48,939 nucleotides of DNA from a virus: positions 1 through 48,939 of IMG/VR virus record IMGVR_UViG_3300043538_000030; one strand, written 5' to 3'. Positions 40,261 through 48,406 of the stretch are shown piece after piece; position 1 is the stretch's first letter; the number at the start of each line of letters is the position of its first letter. The position numbers and the translations under genes were made by a program. The notes below the pieces were generated by a model, which worked only from the letters and a program-made list of their open reading frames with translations, ran no database searches and was not told the origin of the DNA.

Positions 40261-40503
40261 GTGACCTCGGCCACGGCATCTCGATCTCCGACCCCCCGCG
40301 CCGCCGGCGCCGGCGAGCCCACCGCCTGCTCGGCGGAAGAACTGTCGACCGCGCTCACCCAACTCCTGGATCATTACGCGCCATCTGTCCGACTGAAAGC
40401 CCAGGCCGCAGCACTGCGGCTCGGGCGCGCGGATCTCCGGCGGCCGCTGGCGGAGTTGCTCGCCCGCTATCGGGCAGCAACGGAACGAGCCGTCGCCGCA
40501 TGA
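40261..40503 (+). CDS. 80-residue unknown protein, packaging region
   Basis: GTG start with AAGGGAG before it. Pro/Ala/Thr-rich start, then a helical region with many Ala, Leu and Arg (STALTQLLDHYAPSVRLKAQ; RPLAELLARYRAATE). The place between terminase and portal often holds small accessory genes. Overlaps the next gene by 4 bases. Confidence 0.45.
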   Translation: MTSATASRSPTPRAAGAGEPTACSAEELSTALTQLLDHYAPSVRLKAQAAALRLGRADLRRPLAELLARYRAATERAVAA

Positions 40504-40676
40504 CGCAGTTCCGCCTCGCCCTGCAGCGGCTGATTCCGTGGCTCCCCGACGCGCGCGATTTGCACGTGTACGGCGGGGGACTGCTGATCGCGATCGGCGC
40601 CTGGCAGCTGCACCCGGCCGCGGGATGGATTGTGATGGGCGCGCTGCTGGTCGGCCTCGGGTTGCGGTCGCGATGA
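40500..40676 (+). CDS. 58-residue membrane protein between terminase and portal
   Basis: Two hydrophobic stretches (about 22-35 and 41-55; HVYGGGLLIAIGAW and AGWIVMGALLVGLGL). Small membrane genes at this place occur in many HK97-like phages, role unknown. ATG and TGA overlap neighbours by 4 bases. Confidence 0.55.
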   Translation: MTQFRLALQRLIPWLPDARDLHVYGGGLLIAIGAWQLHPAAGWIVMGALLVGLGLRSR

Positions 40677-42025
40677 GCTGGCTCGCGCGGATCGAGAAGA
40701 AGGGCTTGACGATCGATCGGCCCACCAGCGACGGCTTTATCCCGGCGAGCTCTGCCCTGACCGGGTTGTTCGAGGGACTGCATTCACCGGCCTACGGCCT
40801 CGATGCCAACGTCGTGATGGCGCCGGTGTCCTGGATCATGCGCAACTTCACGGAAGCCGATCCGGTCATCGAGCGCCGCGTCAACGACCGCTGGGAACTT
40901 GCCGTCGATCATGAGGTCAGTGAATTCCTGCAGGCGCCCAATCCGTTCTATGGCTGGGACGCCCTGGCGAAGGCGAGCATCCTCTCCTACGTGCTCGCCG
41001 GGAACGCATACTGGCGCAAGATCCGGAATCGGTTCGGCGAGGTCGTGGCGCTCTGGTACATCCCGCATTTCATGGCGTCGCCGGTCTGGGCGGTCAACGG
41101 GACAGAGTTCATCAGCGGGTACCAGTGCATGATCGTGCCCGGGCAGCCGGCCGAGATCATTCCGGTGCGCGACATGGTGCACTTCCGGTTCGGCATGGAC
41201 CCGCGGCAACCACGGCTCGGTTTTGCCCCGCTCCACGCGTTGCTGCGCGAAGTGATGTCCGACGAGGAGGCCGCGAACTTCACGGCCGCGATCCTCAGCA
41301 ACATGGGTGTGCCCGGCGGCGTGATTGCGCCCAAGGAAGGGACGGCCCTCCCGTCACAGGATGAAGTGGACGAGATGAAGCGGTACATGAAGGGCGGCTT
41401 CACCGGCAACCGCCGCGGCGAATGGCTCGTGCTCGGTCAGCCGACAGAAATCGCGCAGTTTGGCTTCAATCCCAACCAGCTCATGCTCACGAATCTGCGC
41501 GACATCTCCGAGGAGCGCGTCTGCGCCATGCTCGGCGTGCCGGCGGCGGTCGTGGGATTCGGTGCCGGCCTCCAAGCGACCAAAGTTGGCGCGACGATGA
41601 AGGAGATGGTCCGACTCGCCTGGAGTTCGTGCATTACGCCGATTCAGCGTTCGTTCGCGAAAGAAATCACGCGACACCTCCTCCCGGATTTCGTCAGCCA
41701 GACCCGGCGATTCCGGATGCGGTTCGACAACTCGCAGGCATCCGCCTTCCTCGAGGATGAGAGCGAGAAGGCCACGCGCACCGCGCTGCTGGTAACGGCC
41801 GGCGTCCTGCGCGTCGATCGCGCGCAGGAGATGCTCGGACTCGAGGTCGATCAGAGCCAGGCGATCTATCTGCGCCCCACGAGTTCGGCACCGGTGCCGG
41901 CCGAGCAAGACCCGAACGCGGCGCCCGACGACCCGGCGCGTGAGCCCGGCTCGACGGCCGGCGAGGATCTCTCAGACGCGCAGGACCCGCTGAATCCACC
42001 GCAGAATCCGGAGACCGAAACATGA
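40673..42025 (+). CDS. Portal protein (HK97 family)
   Basis: The product has 450 residues from ATG 40673. Portal pattern: SPAYGLDANVVMAPVSWIMR, FLQAPNPFYGWDAL, YVLAGNAYW, PHFMASP, IIPVRDMVHFRFGMDP, LGFAPLHALLREV and later ISEERVCAMLGVPAAVVGFG, all in the order of HK97-type portals. It forms the 12-fold ring for DNA entry. The acidic, Pro-rich C-terminus is variable in the family. Confidence 0.92.
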   Translation: MSWLARIEKKGLTIDRPTSDGFIPASSALTGLFEGLHSPAYGLDANVVMAPVSWIMRNFTEADPVIERRVNDRWELAVDHEVSEFLQAPNPFYGWDALAKASILSYVLAGNAYWRKIRNRFGEVVALWYIPHFMASPVWAVNGTEFISGYQCMIVPGQPAEIIPVRDMVHFRFGMDPRQPRLGFAPLHALLREVMSDEEAANFTAAILSNMGVPGGVIAPKEGTALPSQDEVDEMKRYMKGGFTGNRRGEWLVLGQPTEIAQFGFNPNQLMLTNLRDISEERVCAMLGVPAAVVGFGAGLQATKVGATMKEMVRLAWSSCITPIQRSFAKEITRHLLPDFVSQTRRFRMRFDNSQASAFLEDESEKATRTALLVTAGVLRVDRAQEMLGLEVDQSQAIYLRPTSSAPVPAEQDPNAAPDDPAREPGSTAGEDLSDAQDPLNPPQNPETET

Positions 42026-42849
42026 TCGAGACGAAGACGTTCCGCGGCGTCGAATTCAAGGCGGGCGACACGGGCGCGGTGGTCGCGCGCTTCGCCACCT
42101 TGGGCGTAATCGATCTCGACGGGGACATCATCCCACCTGGCGCGATCGGCGTCCAGCGCGTGAAGGTCTCGGCGTACGGTCACAGCAGCACGTTCGGCGG
42201 AAACCTGCCGGTCGGCCGCGGCGCCACGCGCGAAGACGGCGACCAGGCGCTCGCCGATCTCCAGTTCTTCATGACGACCAACCAGGGGAAGGACCATTTC
42301 GAGACGATCAAGTTGCTCGAGGACCTGGGGGAATGGTCGTTCGGGTATGAGGTGCTGGAATGGGCCGCGCCATCGGACGAGCAGCGGCAATGTGGGTGCT
42401 ACCGCATCCTGAAGAAGTTGCGCGTGTTCGAAGTCTCGCCGGTGATGGAAGGGGCCGGGATCGGCACCCAGACGATCAGCGCCAAGTCGGCGGCCCGGAA
42501 AGCGGCTGGCTTGCCCGAAGACGCGCCGATCGCGGCGACGGAGACGACTGCAGTCGAGAACCCACCGGAACAGGATCCGGCCTTGGCCGCCGGCGACCCG
42601 ACCCTCGAGGAACCAGCTGCCACGGTCGAACCCGAGGACGAGGATGAGGAGACCGACGCGGTGCTGGTGGAATCGCGCCGCCTCGAGGACCATGTGCAGA
42701 AGAGCCGCGCGCTCGATGCGCGACTGACTGCGGAGCGCCTGGCGGCCGAACTGGCGGTCAAGCGGCAGCGCGACGATGATGAGCACGTGGCGATGCGTGC
42801 CGAGCTCGGCCGGTTCGAGCAGACGCGGAAGCGCCTCGGGTTCGGGTGA
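42022..42849 (+). CDS. Prohead protease (HK97-type serine protease, S78) with scaffold-like tail
   Basis: The product has 275 residues. Catalytic His in AYGHSS (H54) and Ser in EWSFGYE (S106) match the S78 family; the FEVSPV motif (about 137) follows. The C-terminal 95 residues are acidic then coiled-coil (SRRLEDHVQKSRALDARL), like an attached scaffold. It should cut the N-terminal delta domain of the capsid protein during maturation. Confidence 0.88.
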   Translation: MIETKTFRGVEFKAGDTGAVVARFATLGVIDLDGDIIPPGAIGVQRVKVSAYGHSSTFGGNLPVGRGATREDGDQALADLQFFMTTNQGKDHFETIKLLEDLGEWSFGYEVLEWAAPSDEQRQCGCYRILKKLRVFEVSPVMEGAGIGTQTISAKSAARKAAGLPEDAPIAATETTAVENPPEQDPALAAGDPTLEEPAATVEPEDEDEETDAVLVESRRLEDHVQKSRALDARLTAERLAAELAVKRQRDDDEHVAMRAELGRFEQTRKRLGFG

Positions 42850-43076
42850 GCTATGAGCTGCGGTGTCATCGCTGTTCGGCATGGCTCGGAGAGACGTCGC
42901 GGCCGATGGAATTGATTGGCATGTTCCGCCGTCCGCGCGATCGCGAACAGATCCCGGCGCCGCGCGACACCTGGCGATGCAAGGGATGCGGATGGGTCAA
43001 TCTGTTCGAGAGCGTTCAACCTGGTCGATCGCTCGAAACGAAGGGGTTGGTTGCGCGGGGAAAAAAGATCCCCTAG
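42846..43076 (+). CDS. Com-like small zinc-ribbon protein
   Basis: The protein has 76 residues from GTG. Starts SYELRCHRCSAWLGETSRPM and has WRCKGCGWVNLFE; the pattern RCxxC ... RCxxCxxxN resembles Com of phage Mu, a zinc protein that binds RNA and allows translation of mom. A similar regulator or structural role is possible. It lies between protease and capsid genes and just before the stem-loop leader of the capsid gene. Confidence 0.5.
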   Translation: MSYELRCHRCSAWLGETSRPMELIGMFRRPRDREQIPAPRDTWRCKGCGWVNLFESVQPGRSLETKGLVARGKKIP

Positions 43077-43078
43077 GG

Positions 43079-43181
43079 TTGGGCTGACGTAGTACTCGCC
43101 GGACAATTCACGACGGCCATTCTGACGGCCATTCCAATGCCACCACTCGGTGTGCTGGGATGGCCGTCTCGTTGAAGACGG
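43079..43181 (+). promoter_or_regulatory. Leader of the capsid gene: tandem repeat and alternative hairpins
   Basis: In the 129-base gap 43077-43205, two tandem 12-base units GACGGCCATTCT/C (43112-43123, 43124-43135) can each pair with GGGATGGCCGTC (43157-43168; one G-T wobble). The 3' arm of that stem also forms another hairpin, CCGTCT (43164-43169) with AGACGG (43176-43181). The two structures exclude each other. A weak promoter-like pair TTGGGC (43079-43084) and GACAAT (43102-43107), spacing 17, lies upstream. May tune capsid expression. Confidence 0.45.
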
Positions 43182-43205
43182 ATTCCCGCACCAAGGGAGC
43201 CCGTC

Positions 43206-44450
43206 ATGAAGCCCGCCCTCCGTGAGAAGCTCGACGCCTTCAAGACCAAGCAGACCGAACTCGCCAACATCATGGAGCTCGCCAAGGATGGCGATCGCTT
43301 CGACCTGAGCCGGCCCAAGGTCCTCGAAGGGCTCGGCGCCGCCGATCGCGCCGACGCGCTCGACAAGGTCAAGGCCCGCAACCGCGAGCTCGATGACTTG
43401 GGCTCCGAGCTGGAACAGGCCGAGCTCCGCGAGGTGAAGGATTCCGCCCGCGAGCGTGAGGATGCGCGGAACGCCCCGACGCGCGGTGGCACCGCGCTCG
43501 TGTCTGTCACCGACGAGCGCGAGACGCTCGGTACCCGCTGGACGAAGAGCGCGGCGTATCAGGCATACAAGAAGAACGGTTCGTTCGGCATCACCGCTTC
43601 GGTCGACATGGGCCTCAAGACGCTCTTCCAGACCTCGGCTGGCTTCCCGCCGGAATCGATCCGGTCGGGACTGATCGTGCCCAAGGCCGATCTGAGCCTG
43701 GCCGAGATCCTCGATCTCGTCCCGGCATTCCCGCTCGCCCAGCCGGCCTTCGTGTACATGGAGGAAACGGTCCGGGTACACGCGGCCGCCGAAACCGCCG
43801 AAGGCCAGACGTATCCCGAGAGCACGTTCGAGTATGCGCAGAAGAACAGCCCGGCACAGAAGATCGGTGACTCGCTGCCGGTGACCGACGAGCAGCTCGA
43901 GGACGAAGGGACGATGGCGAGCCTGCTGGATCAGCGGCTGCGGTACGGCGTGCGGAAGCGCCTGGCCAGCCAGATCATGGCTGGCAACGGCGTCGGGACC
44001 AACCTGCGCGGTGTGCTCAACACGGGCGGCATCCAGACCCAGGCCAAGGGCGGCGACAGCACGATGGCCGCGGCCTTCAAGGCGCTGACGAAGGTGCGCT
44101 TCACCGGCGATGCCGAGCCGAGCGCGTTCGTCTTCCATCCGAACGACTGGCAGGACGTGATCCTCGCCCAGGAAACGACCGGCGCCTTCATTTGGGGCCA
44201 CCCGGCATTCGCGCCGCTGACCCGGCTCTGGGGCCTAGCCGTCGCCGTGTCGACGGGCATCACGGAGAACACCGGCCTCGTCGGCGACTTCCCGAACTTC
44301 AGCCGTCTCGACGAGAAGCGCGGGATCGAGGTCCAGATCGGGTTCGTGGCCGATCAGTTCAAGCAGGGACAGAAGACGATCCGCGCCGATGTGCGCACGG
44401 CGTTCACCGTGTTGCGCCCGGCCGCCTTCTGCACCATCACCGGGATCTGA
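43206..44450 (+). CDS. Major capsid protein (HK97 fold)
   Basis: The product has 414 residues, with a strong ribosome-binding site (AAGGGAG). The N-terminal 95 residues are a charged coiled coil (delta domain, removed by the protease). The mature part has the HK97 pattern: RSGLIVPKADLSLAEILDLV, EGQTYPESTFEYAQK, SLPVTDEQLEDEGTMASLLD, NGVGTNLRGVLNTGGIQTQ, AFVFHPNDWQDVIL and VQIGFVADQFKQGQKTIRAD. It builds the icosahedral shell. Confidence 0.95.
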   Translation: MKPALREKLDAFKTKQTELANIMELAKDGDRFDLSRPKVLEGLGAADRADALDKVKARNRELDDLGSELEQAELREVKDSAREREDARNAPTRGGTALVSVTDERETLGTRWTKSAAYQAYKKNGSFGITASVDMGLKTLFQTSAGFPPESIRSGLIVPKADLSLAEILDLVPAFPLAQPAFVYMEETVRVHAAAETAEGQTYPESTFEYAQKNSPAQKIGDSLPVTDEQLEDEGTMASLLDQRLRYGVRKRLASQIMAGNGVGTNLRGVLNTGGIQTQAKGGDSTMAAAFKALTKVRFTGDAEPSAFVFHPNDWQDVILAQETTGAFIWGHPAFAPLTRLWGLAVAVSTGITENTGLVGDFPNFSRLDEKRGIEVQIGFVADQFKQGQKTIRADVRTAFTVLRPAAFCTITGI

Positions 44451-44509
44451 TCACCGGAGCCTGAGCACGGGGATTTGATCTGCACCACCACCGGTTCTGA
44501 GGAGCGGCC

Positions 44510-44731
44510 ATGGCAACGATCGAGCGGGGCAACATCATCGACGCGGCATCTGGGGCCTTCGCCGAATTCACCAAGGCGGGCGCCCTGGCGAACGGAGATC
44601 TCAACGGCGTCGCCGAGAAGGGCACGCTGGCGCGGGACACGACCGACGGCGGGCTCTATCAGAACACCGGCACGAAGGCCGCGACGATCTGGACGCGGCT
44701 GGCGACGGTGGACGACCTCGAATCGTCCTGA
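44510..44731 (+). CDS. Small capsid-associated protein
   Basis: The protein has 73 residues with a good ribosome-binding site (GAGGAGCGG). Beta-rich, with GGLYQNTGTKAATIWTRLAT, a motif seen in short strand-hairpin units of phage virion proteins. Directly after the capsid gene, so a decoration or head protein is likely. Its last base overlaps the next ATG. Confidence 0.5.
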   Translation: MATIERGNIIDAASGAFAEFTKAGALANGDLNGVAEKGTLARDTTDGGLYQNTGTKAATIWTRLATVDDLESS

Positions 44732-45144
44732 TGGGGCTCACGGTGCTGACGGGGCAGCCGGCGCTCGGATCGCTCGTCGCTGATCGCCGGTTGTACGAGA
44801 ATGCCAACGGCGTGCCGGTCGAGGACGGAGATCCGGGAGCCGCGTACCTGCTCGCCACCCCCGGCGAGGTGCTTCCACCGGCCACAGTCAAGCGCCTGGG
44901 ACTCCGGCTCGACGCCGAAAGCCGGGTGCGATGGGGAGCCGAGGCGGCCACCGCAGCTCCGGCGGCTCCGGCGGCAGAAACGGCGTCGCTCGTCGCCCTG
45001 CCTGGTGGGTGGTACCAGTGTCGCGAGTCCGATGGCACGCTGCGCAGCGAGAACGGTGAGCCCATGAAGGTCCGCGGAAAGGCCGCGGCCCTAGTCCATT
45101 TTGGTCTGCGCGAGGCAGGCCCTTCCGAGGAGCACGACCCATGA
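44731..45144 (+). CDS. Unknown head-region protein
   Basis: The protein has 137 residues. Two small beta regions are joined by an Ala/Pro-rich stretch (EAATAAPAAPAAETA, about 71-85). The second part (GGWYQCRESDGTLRSENGEP then MKVRGKAAAL) looks like a small substrate-contact domain but is not identified. Position suggests head completion or decoration. Confidence 0.45.
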   Translation: MGLTVLTGQPALGSLVADRRLYENANGVPVEDGDPGAAYLLATPGEVLPPATVKRLGLRLDAESRVRWGAEAATAAPAAPAAETASLVALPGGWYQCRESDGTLRSENGEPMKVRGKAAALVHFGLREAGPSEEHDP

Positions 45145-45395
45145 TCATCGGCGCCCATTTTCCCTGCACGGAATTCAGCACGGCGGGCAAGGCCGCGACC
45201 GTGGCGATTCCGGTTCCCGGCATCCGCACCGGGGATCAGCTGCTCTATGTGATCCTGCACAACGCTGCCACGGGCTTGCTCGAGCCCAAGGATCCGTCGG
45301 ACTTCGTCGTGGCGAACGACACGATCACGTCCGCCTCGGTGAACACGTCGACCGGCTTTGTCAGCGGCGCCTTCACCCCGACGCACGACGCCTAA
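45141..45395 (+). CDS. Small head-region beta protein
   Basis: The protein has 84 residues, beta-rich and Thr/Val/Ala-rich (GKAATVAIPVPGIRTGDQLL; FVVANDTITSASVNTSTGFV), a plan usual for capsid or tail decoration proteins. ATG overlaps the previous stop. It is the last head gene before the sugar cassette. Confidence 0.45.
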   Translation: MIIGAHFPCTEFSTAGKAATVAIPVPGIRTGDQLLYVILHNAATGLLEPKDPSDFVVANDTITSASVNTSTGFVSGAFTPTHDA

Positions 45396-45448
45396 TCCGG
45401 GCGACTGAGCGACCGACGCCAGCAGCTACCTCGCGGGGGTCCGACACG

Positions 45449-46126
45449 ATGCAACGCGCCCGCGAGGTTCGCACCGGATACGATCGGCACGACCCGGAGC
45501 ATCGCGCGATGGCTCTCACCGGCGGGTGCACGCGGGACACCGATCGTTGCGCCGACGCCCGAGATTACCAGGTCGACCTTCGTGAGTGCTGCCGCGGGCA
45601 CCTGCGCCAGCTCATGGTCAACGCGGTCGCGGCCCTGCGTGCCGCCGGCATCACGTTCTGGCTGGACTACGGCAGCCTGCTCGGCGCCGTGCGGAATCCC
45701 CTCCTCGGTTTACCAGCCGGCCTCATCCCCCATGACAAAGACGTCGACCTCGGCATCTTCGGCTGCGGCTTCGAGGCAATGCGTCGCGTGCAGCAGCAGG
45801 TCGAGCAGCAGGGCCACCAGGTGCTGCTGCGTCCGATGGGCCGCTCCCTCAAGGTCCGGCTCTCCGCGCGTAATCATACCAACCTCGATCTGTTTCTCTG
45901 GCGCGAGCGGGCGGACGGCAAGCTGCACCGCGACCGGTATATCGCCGTCGACGATTTCAAGGGGCGCGAATTTCCGAAGACCGCGCTCTTCCCGTTGACG
46001 ACGGTCGAGTGGGAAGGCATGTCGCTGCCAGCGCCGCGCGATCCCGCCGCGTTCTGTGCGTTCCGATACGGCCCCGACTGGATGACGCCCATTCGCGCGA
46101 ATAACGATGGCCAGAGGCGCCCGTGA
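45449..46126 (+). CDS. LicD-like phospho-ligand transferase, first gene of the glycan cassette
   Basis: The product has 225 residues from ATG 45449. The pattern ITFWLDYGSLLGAVRN (75-80 as GSLLGA) and IPHDKDVDLGIF (HDKDVD, 95-100) is the nucleotidyltransferase-fold signature of LicD/fukutin-type proteins, which move phosphocholine, phosphoethanolamine or sugar-phosphate onto glycans. D97/D100 and nearby residues would bind the metal. An upstream part with several Cys (1-55) has no known role. The stop overlaps the next GTG. No choline genes are present, so the ligand is unknown. Confidence 0.7.
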   Translation: MQRAREVRTGYDRHDPEHRAMALTGGCTRDTDRCADARDYQVDLRECCRGHLRQLMVNAVAALRAAGITFWLDYGSLLGAVRNPLLGLPAGLIPHDKDVDLGIFGCGFEAMRRVQQQVEQQGHQVLLRPMGRSLKVRLSARNHTNLDLFLWRERADGKLHRDRYIAVDDFKGREFPKTALFPLTTVEWEGMSLPAPRDPAAFCAFRYGPDWMTPIRANNDGQRRP

Positions 46127-47136
46127 GGCTCTTCCTCACCTGCCCGACCTTCGCCGCGCATGGCGGGATCCGCGTCATCCTCGAGTGGGCCAACCGCCTC
46201 AGCCGGCGCGGGCACCTCGTCTACCTCCGCGCCGACGACCGCCGCGGCTGCGGGTGGTTCGCCATCGATCCATCGGTCCGGATCGAGCACACGGACCGGA
46301 TGCTCGCGCGGTGCGACGCCTTGGTGGTGACCTCGCCGCACGCCGTCGATTACTTGAGCCGGGCGGAGGCGCCGGCGCGCCGCTTCGCCTTCATGCAGAT
46401 GGCCGAGCACCTCTTCCGCCCACGGGATCGGCGCTGGCAGCGCCAGTGCCAAGCGTTCTACCTGACGCCGGCGCCGCTGCTCCTGATCAGCCGATGGAAC
46501 TGGGACATGGTGCGCCAGGCCGGCCGTCGCAGTCCGGTGCACTATCTCAGCAATGCGGTGAATCTCGACGACTTCCCGCTGGAGACCACCGCGAAGGATG
46601 GCCGCACCGTCCTGGTCGAGGGCTGGCTGCCGGACAACCCGACGAAGGACTGGAACCGGATCGCGGCGAAGGTCGCATCGCGGCTCGCCCGCGATGGCTA
46701 CCGTGTCACCGCCTACGGTCGGCATCCACTGCCGCCGGAGGATCGCTACCGGTCCGTCCCAGCTCGCTATGTCGCACAGCCCACCCTGGAGCAACTCAAC
46801 GCACTCTACCGCGACGCCACCATCCTGGTCAAAGCCTCGCACTGCGACGCGCGGGCGTGCGCGCCGATGGAAGCGATGACCAAAGGCACCGTCACGGCGC
46901 GGGCGATCGACTACGGCGACGACGATCTCGTCCACGAAGTGAACTGCCTCCGCTGCCCGTATGACGAGAAGGCGCTCTATCTGGCCGCGCTGCGGCTGCT
47001 GCAGAATGTGTCGCTCCGCGAACAGCTCGCCGAGCGCGGCCGCGCCCATGTGGCCGACGCGACGTGGGATGATATTCTCGACCAGGTCGAAGGCATACTC
47101 GGCGCCGGCGCGCCGCTGCTGGAGATGTCGGCATGA
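46123..47136 (+). CDS. GT-B fold glycosyltransferase (GT4-like), first of the cassette
   Basis: The product has 337 residues from GTG. Start: RLFLTCPTFAAHGGIRVILE, with the GG loop of GT4 enzymes, then donor-site region LVKASHCDARACAPMEAMTK, matching the E-x-M-x-x-G acceptor of the nucleotide-sugar phosphate, and a closing helix. It should add a sugar from a nucleotide donor. Start chosen at GTGA overlap. Close in type to the gene at 18-1010 but not an obvious recent duplicate. Confidence 0.75.
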   Translation: MRLFLTCPTFAAHGGIRVILEWANRLSRRGHLVYLRADDRRGCGWFAIDPSVRIEHTDRMLARCDALVVTSPHAVDYLSRAEAPARRFAFMQMAEHLFRPRDRRWQRQCQAFYLTPAPLLLISRWNWDMVRQAGRRSPVHYLSNAVNLDDFPLETTAKDGRTVLVEGWLPDNPTKDWNRIAAKVASRLARDGYRVTAYGRHPLPPEDRYRSVPARYVAQPTLEQLNALYRDATILVKASHCDARACAPMEAMTKGTVTARAIDYGDDDLVHEVNCLRCPYDEKALYLAALRLLQNVSLREQLAERGRAHVADATWDDILDQVEGILGAGAPLLEMSA

Positions 47137-47771
47137 TCCCGGTCGCGATTGTCGCGGTGGCCTACCTGGAGCCTGAGTACCGCGCCGTGCGCGAGGCGAT
47201 CACCCGATGCAACGTGCCGGTGGTCTACGTCGACCGCCAGGGCGTCGGCAGCCTCGCGGCGGCCTACAACAACGGCGCGCGGCAGGCCGATGCCCTGCAG
47301 CCGGAGTTCCTCTGGTTCGTGTCGAATGTCGGATTCGGCCCGACGATGCTGCCGCGGTTGCTCGGCGCCATCGCCACCCGCGCCGACTTCGCGGCCATCC
47401 ATCCCGCCTTCGCCAGCGATCATCTCGCCTGCCAGCCGGACGGATCCGGCGCCGTCAAGGCGGTGCCCTTCCTCGAGTTCACCTGCCCGCTCGTTCGCGC
47501 CGCGGTGTTTCGTCGCTATCCGCTCGACGAGCGGATGCCGTATTGGGGTCATGATCTCGATTGGGGCCATCGGGTCCGAGCGGCCGGATGGAAAATCGGC
47601 GTCGATCACGGCGCGCCGGCGATCGAGCACGCCTATATCCGACACGCCGATCGCAGACACCCGATCACGCGACGTCGCCACCAACTCCGGAAGGCGGCGA
47701 ACGCGTCGACGACAGACGCGCTCGTGTCGCTCTACGGCCCCGACTGGCGGAGGGCGCTCGGATGGCTCTGA
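47133..47771 (+). CDS. GT-A fold glycosyltransferase (GT2-like)
   Basis: The product has 212 residues. Start PVAIVAVAYLEPEYRAVREA, then GSLAAAYNNGARQA (the N-x-G loop of GT2 enzymes) and PYWGHDLDWGHRVRAAGWKI, the ED-like region with GHDLDWG. A standard DxD is not evident (FVSNVG lies at its place), so metal binding may differ. Overlaps neighbours by 4 and 10 bases. Confidence 0.7.
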   Translation: MIPVAIVAVAYLEPEYRAVREAITRCNVPVVYVDRQGVGSLAAAYNNGARQADALQPEFLWFVSNVGFGPTMLPRLLGAIATRADFAAIHPAFASDHLACQPDGSGAVKAVPFLEFTCPLVRAAVFRRYPLDERMPYWGHDLDWGHRVRAAGWKIGVDHGAPAIEHAYIRHADRRHPITRRRHQLRKAANASTTDALVSLYGPDWRRALGWL

Positions 47772-48406
47772 ACGCGATGGACCGGGCCGCGGTCGATCAT
47801 GAGGTGGGATTCTGGAAGGGTTTCGTCCAGACGCCGCGGTTCCTTGACGGCTGGCTCTCGCGCACGCCGACGCCTGAGCTGCAGCCGATCGTGCGCGACT
47901 TCCTGCTGCATCGGCCGCTGGCACTCGTCCTCGATGTCGGTTCCGGCGTCGTGAGCCTGCTGACCGGGACCGTGCCGCGCGCGCTGCTGGTGGCCACGGA
48001 TCCGCTGAGCGAGTGCTATGCGCAGATCTTCGATTACGCCGCGCACGACCAGCCGGCGCCGTTTCCGATCGCCGCCGAGGATCTCATCTACACGCGGGCG
48101 TTCGACGTCGTGCACATGAGCAATGCGCTCGACCACAGCCAGGATCCGGCGCTCGCGTTGGACCGGCTCCGGGCGGCCGCGCGACCAGGCGGCTGGGTCA
48201 TCGTGCAGGGATTCGAGATGGAATCGACCGCGATGGGCGGCGCCGGGCTGCATCAGTGGGATCTTGCGCTCGACGACAACGCCTTGGTGCTCTCCAATCC
48301 CGCGTCAGGTTCGCGCGTGGACCTGGGCACGGCCGACGAGGCCCACACCGTGACGCTGCCTGACGGCCGCCGCTGGCTCATCTGGATCCAGCAGAGGCCG
48401 GCATGA
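47762..48406 (+). CDS. SAM-dependent methyltransferase (class I)
   Basis: The product has 214 residues from ATG 47762 (10-base overlap with the GT-A gene). Motif I ALVLDVGSGVVSLLTG (SAM-binding), then FDVVHMSNALDHSQDPALAL (motif IV-like) and AARPGGWVIVQGFEME. It resembles small methyltransferases of glycan clusters that cap or modify sugars. Substrate unknown. Its stop overlaps the HAD phosphatase ATG. Confidence 0.75.
   Translation: MALNAMDRAAVDHEVGFWKGFVQTPRFLDGWLSRTPTPELQPIVRDFLLHRPLALVLDVGSGVVSLLTGTVPRALLVATDPLSECYAQIFDYAAHDQPAPFPIAAEDLIYTRAFDVVHMSNALDHSQDPALALDRLRAAARPGGWVIVQGFEMESTAMGGAGLHQWDLALDDNALVLSNPASGSRVDLGTADEAHTVTLPDGRRWLIWIQQRPA

Noticed and set aside
43077-43205. CRISPR-like or iteron array from the tandem GACGGCCATTC units
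   Set aside because: Only two adjacent copies without spacers; better explained as part of an RNA stem-loop leader.
42399-44201. Minus-strand open frame of about 600 codons opposite protease and capsid genes
   Set aside because: Shadow of two clearly identified virion genes; composition is low-complexity and shows no domain.
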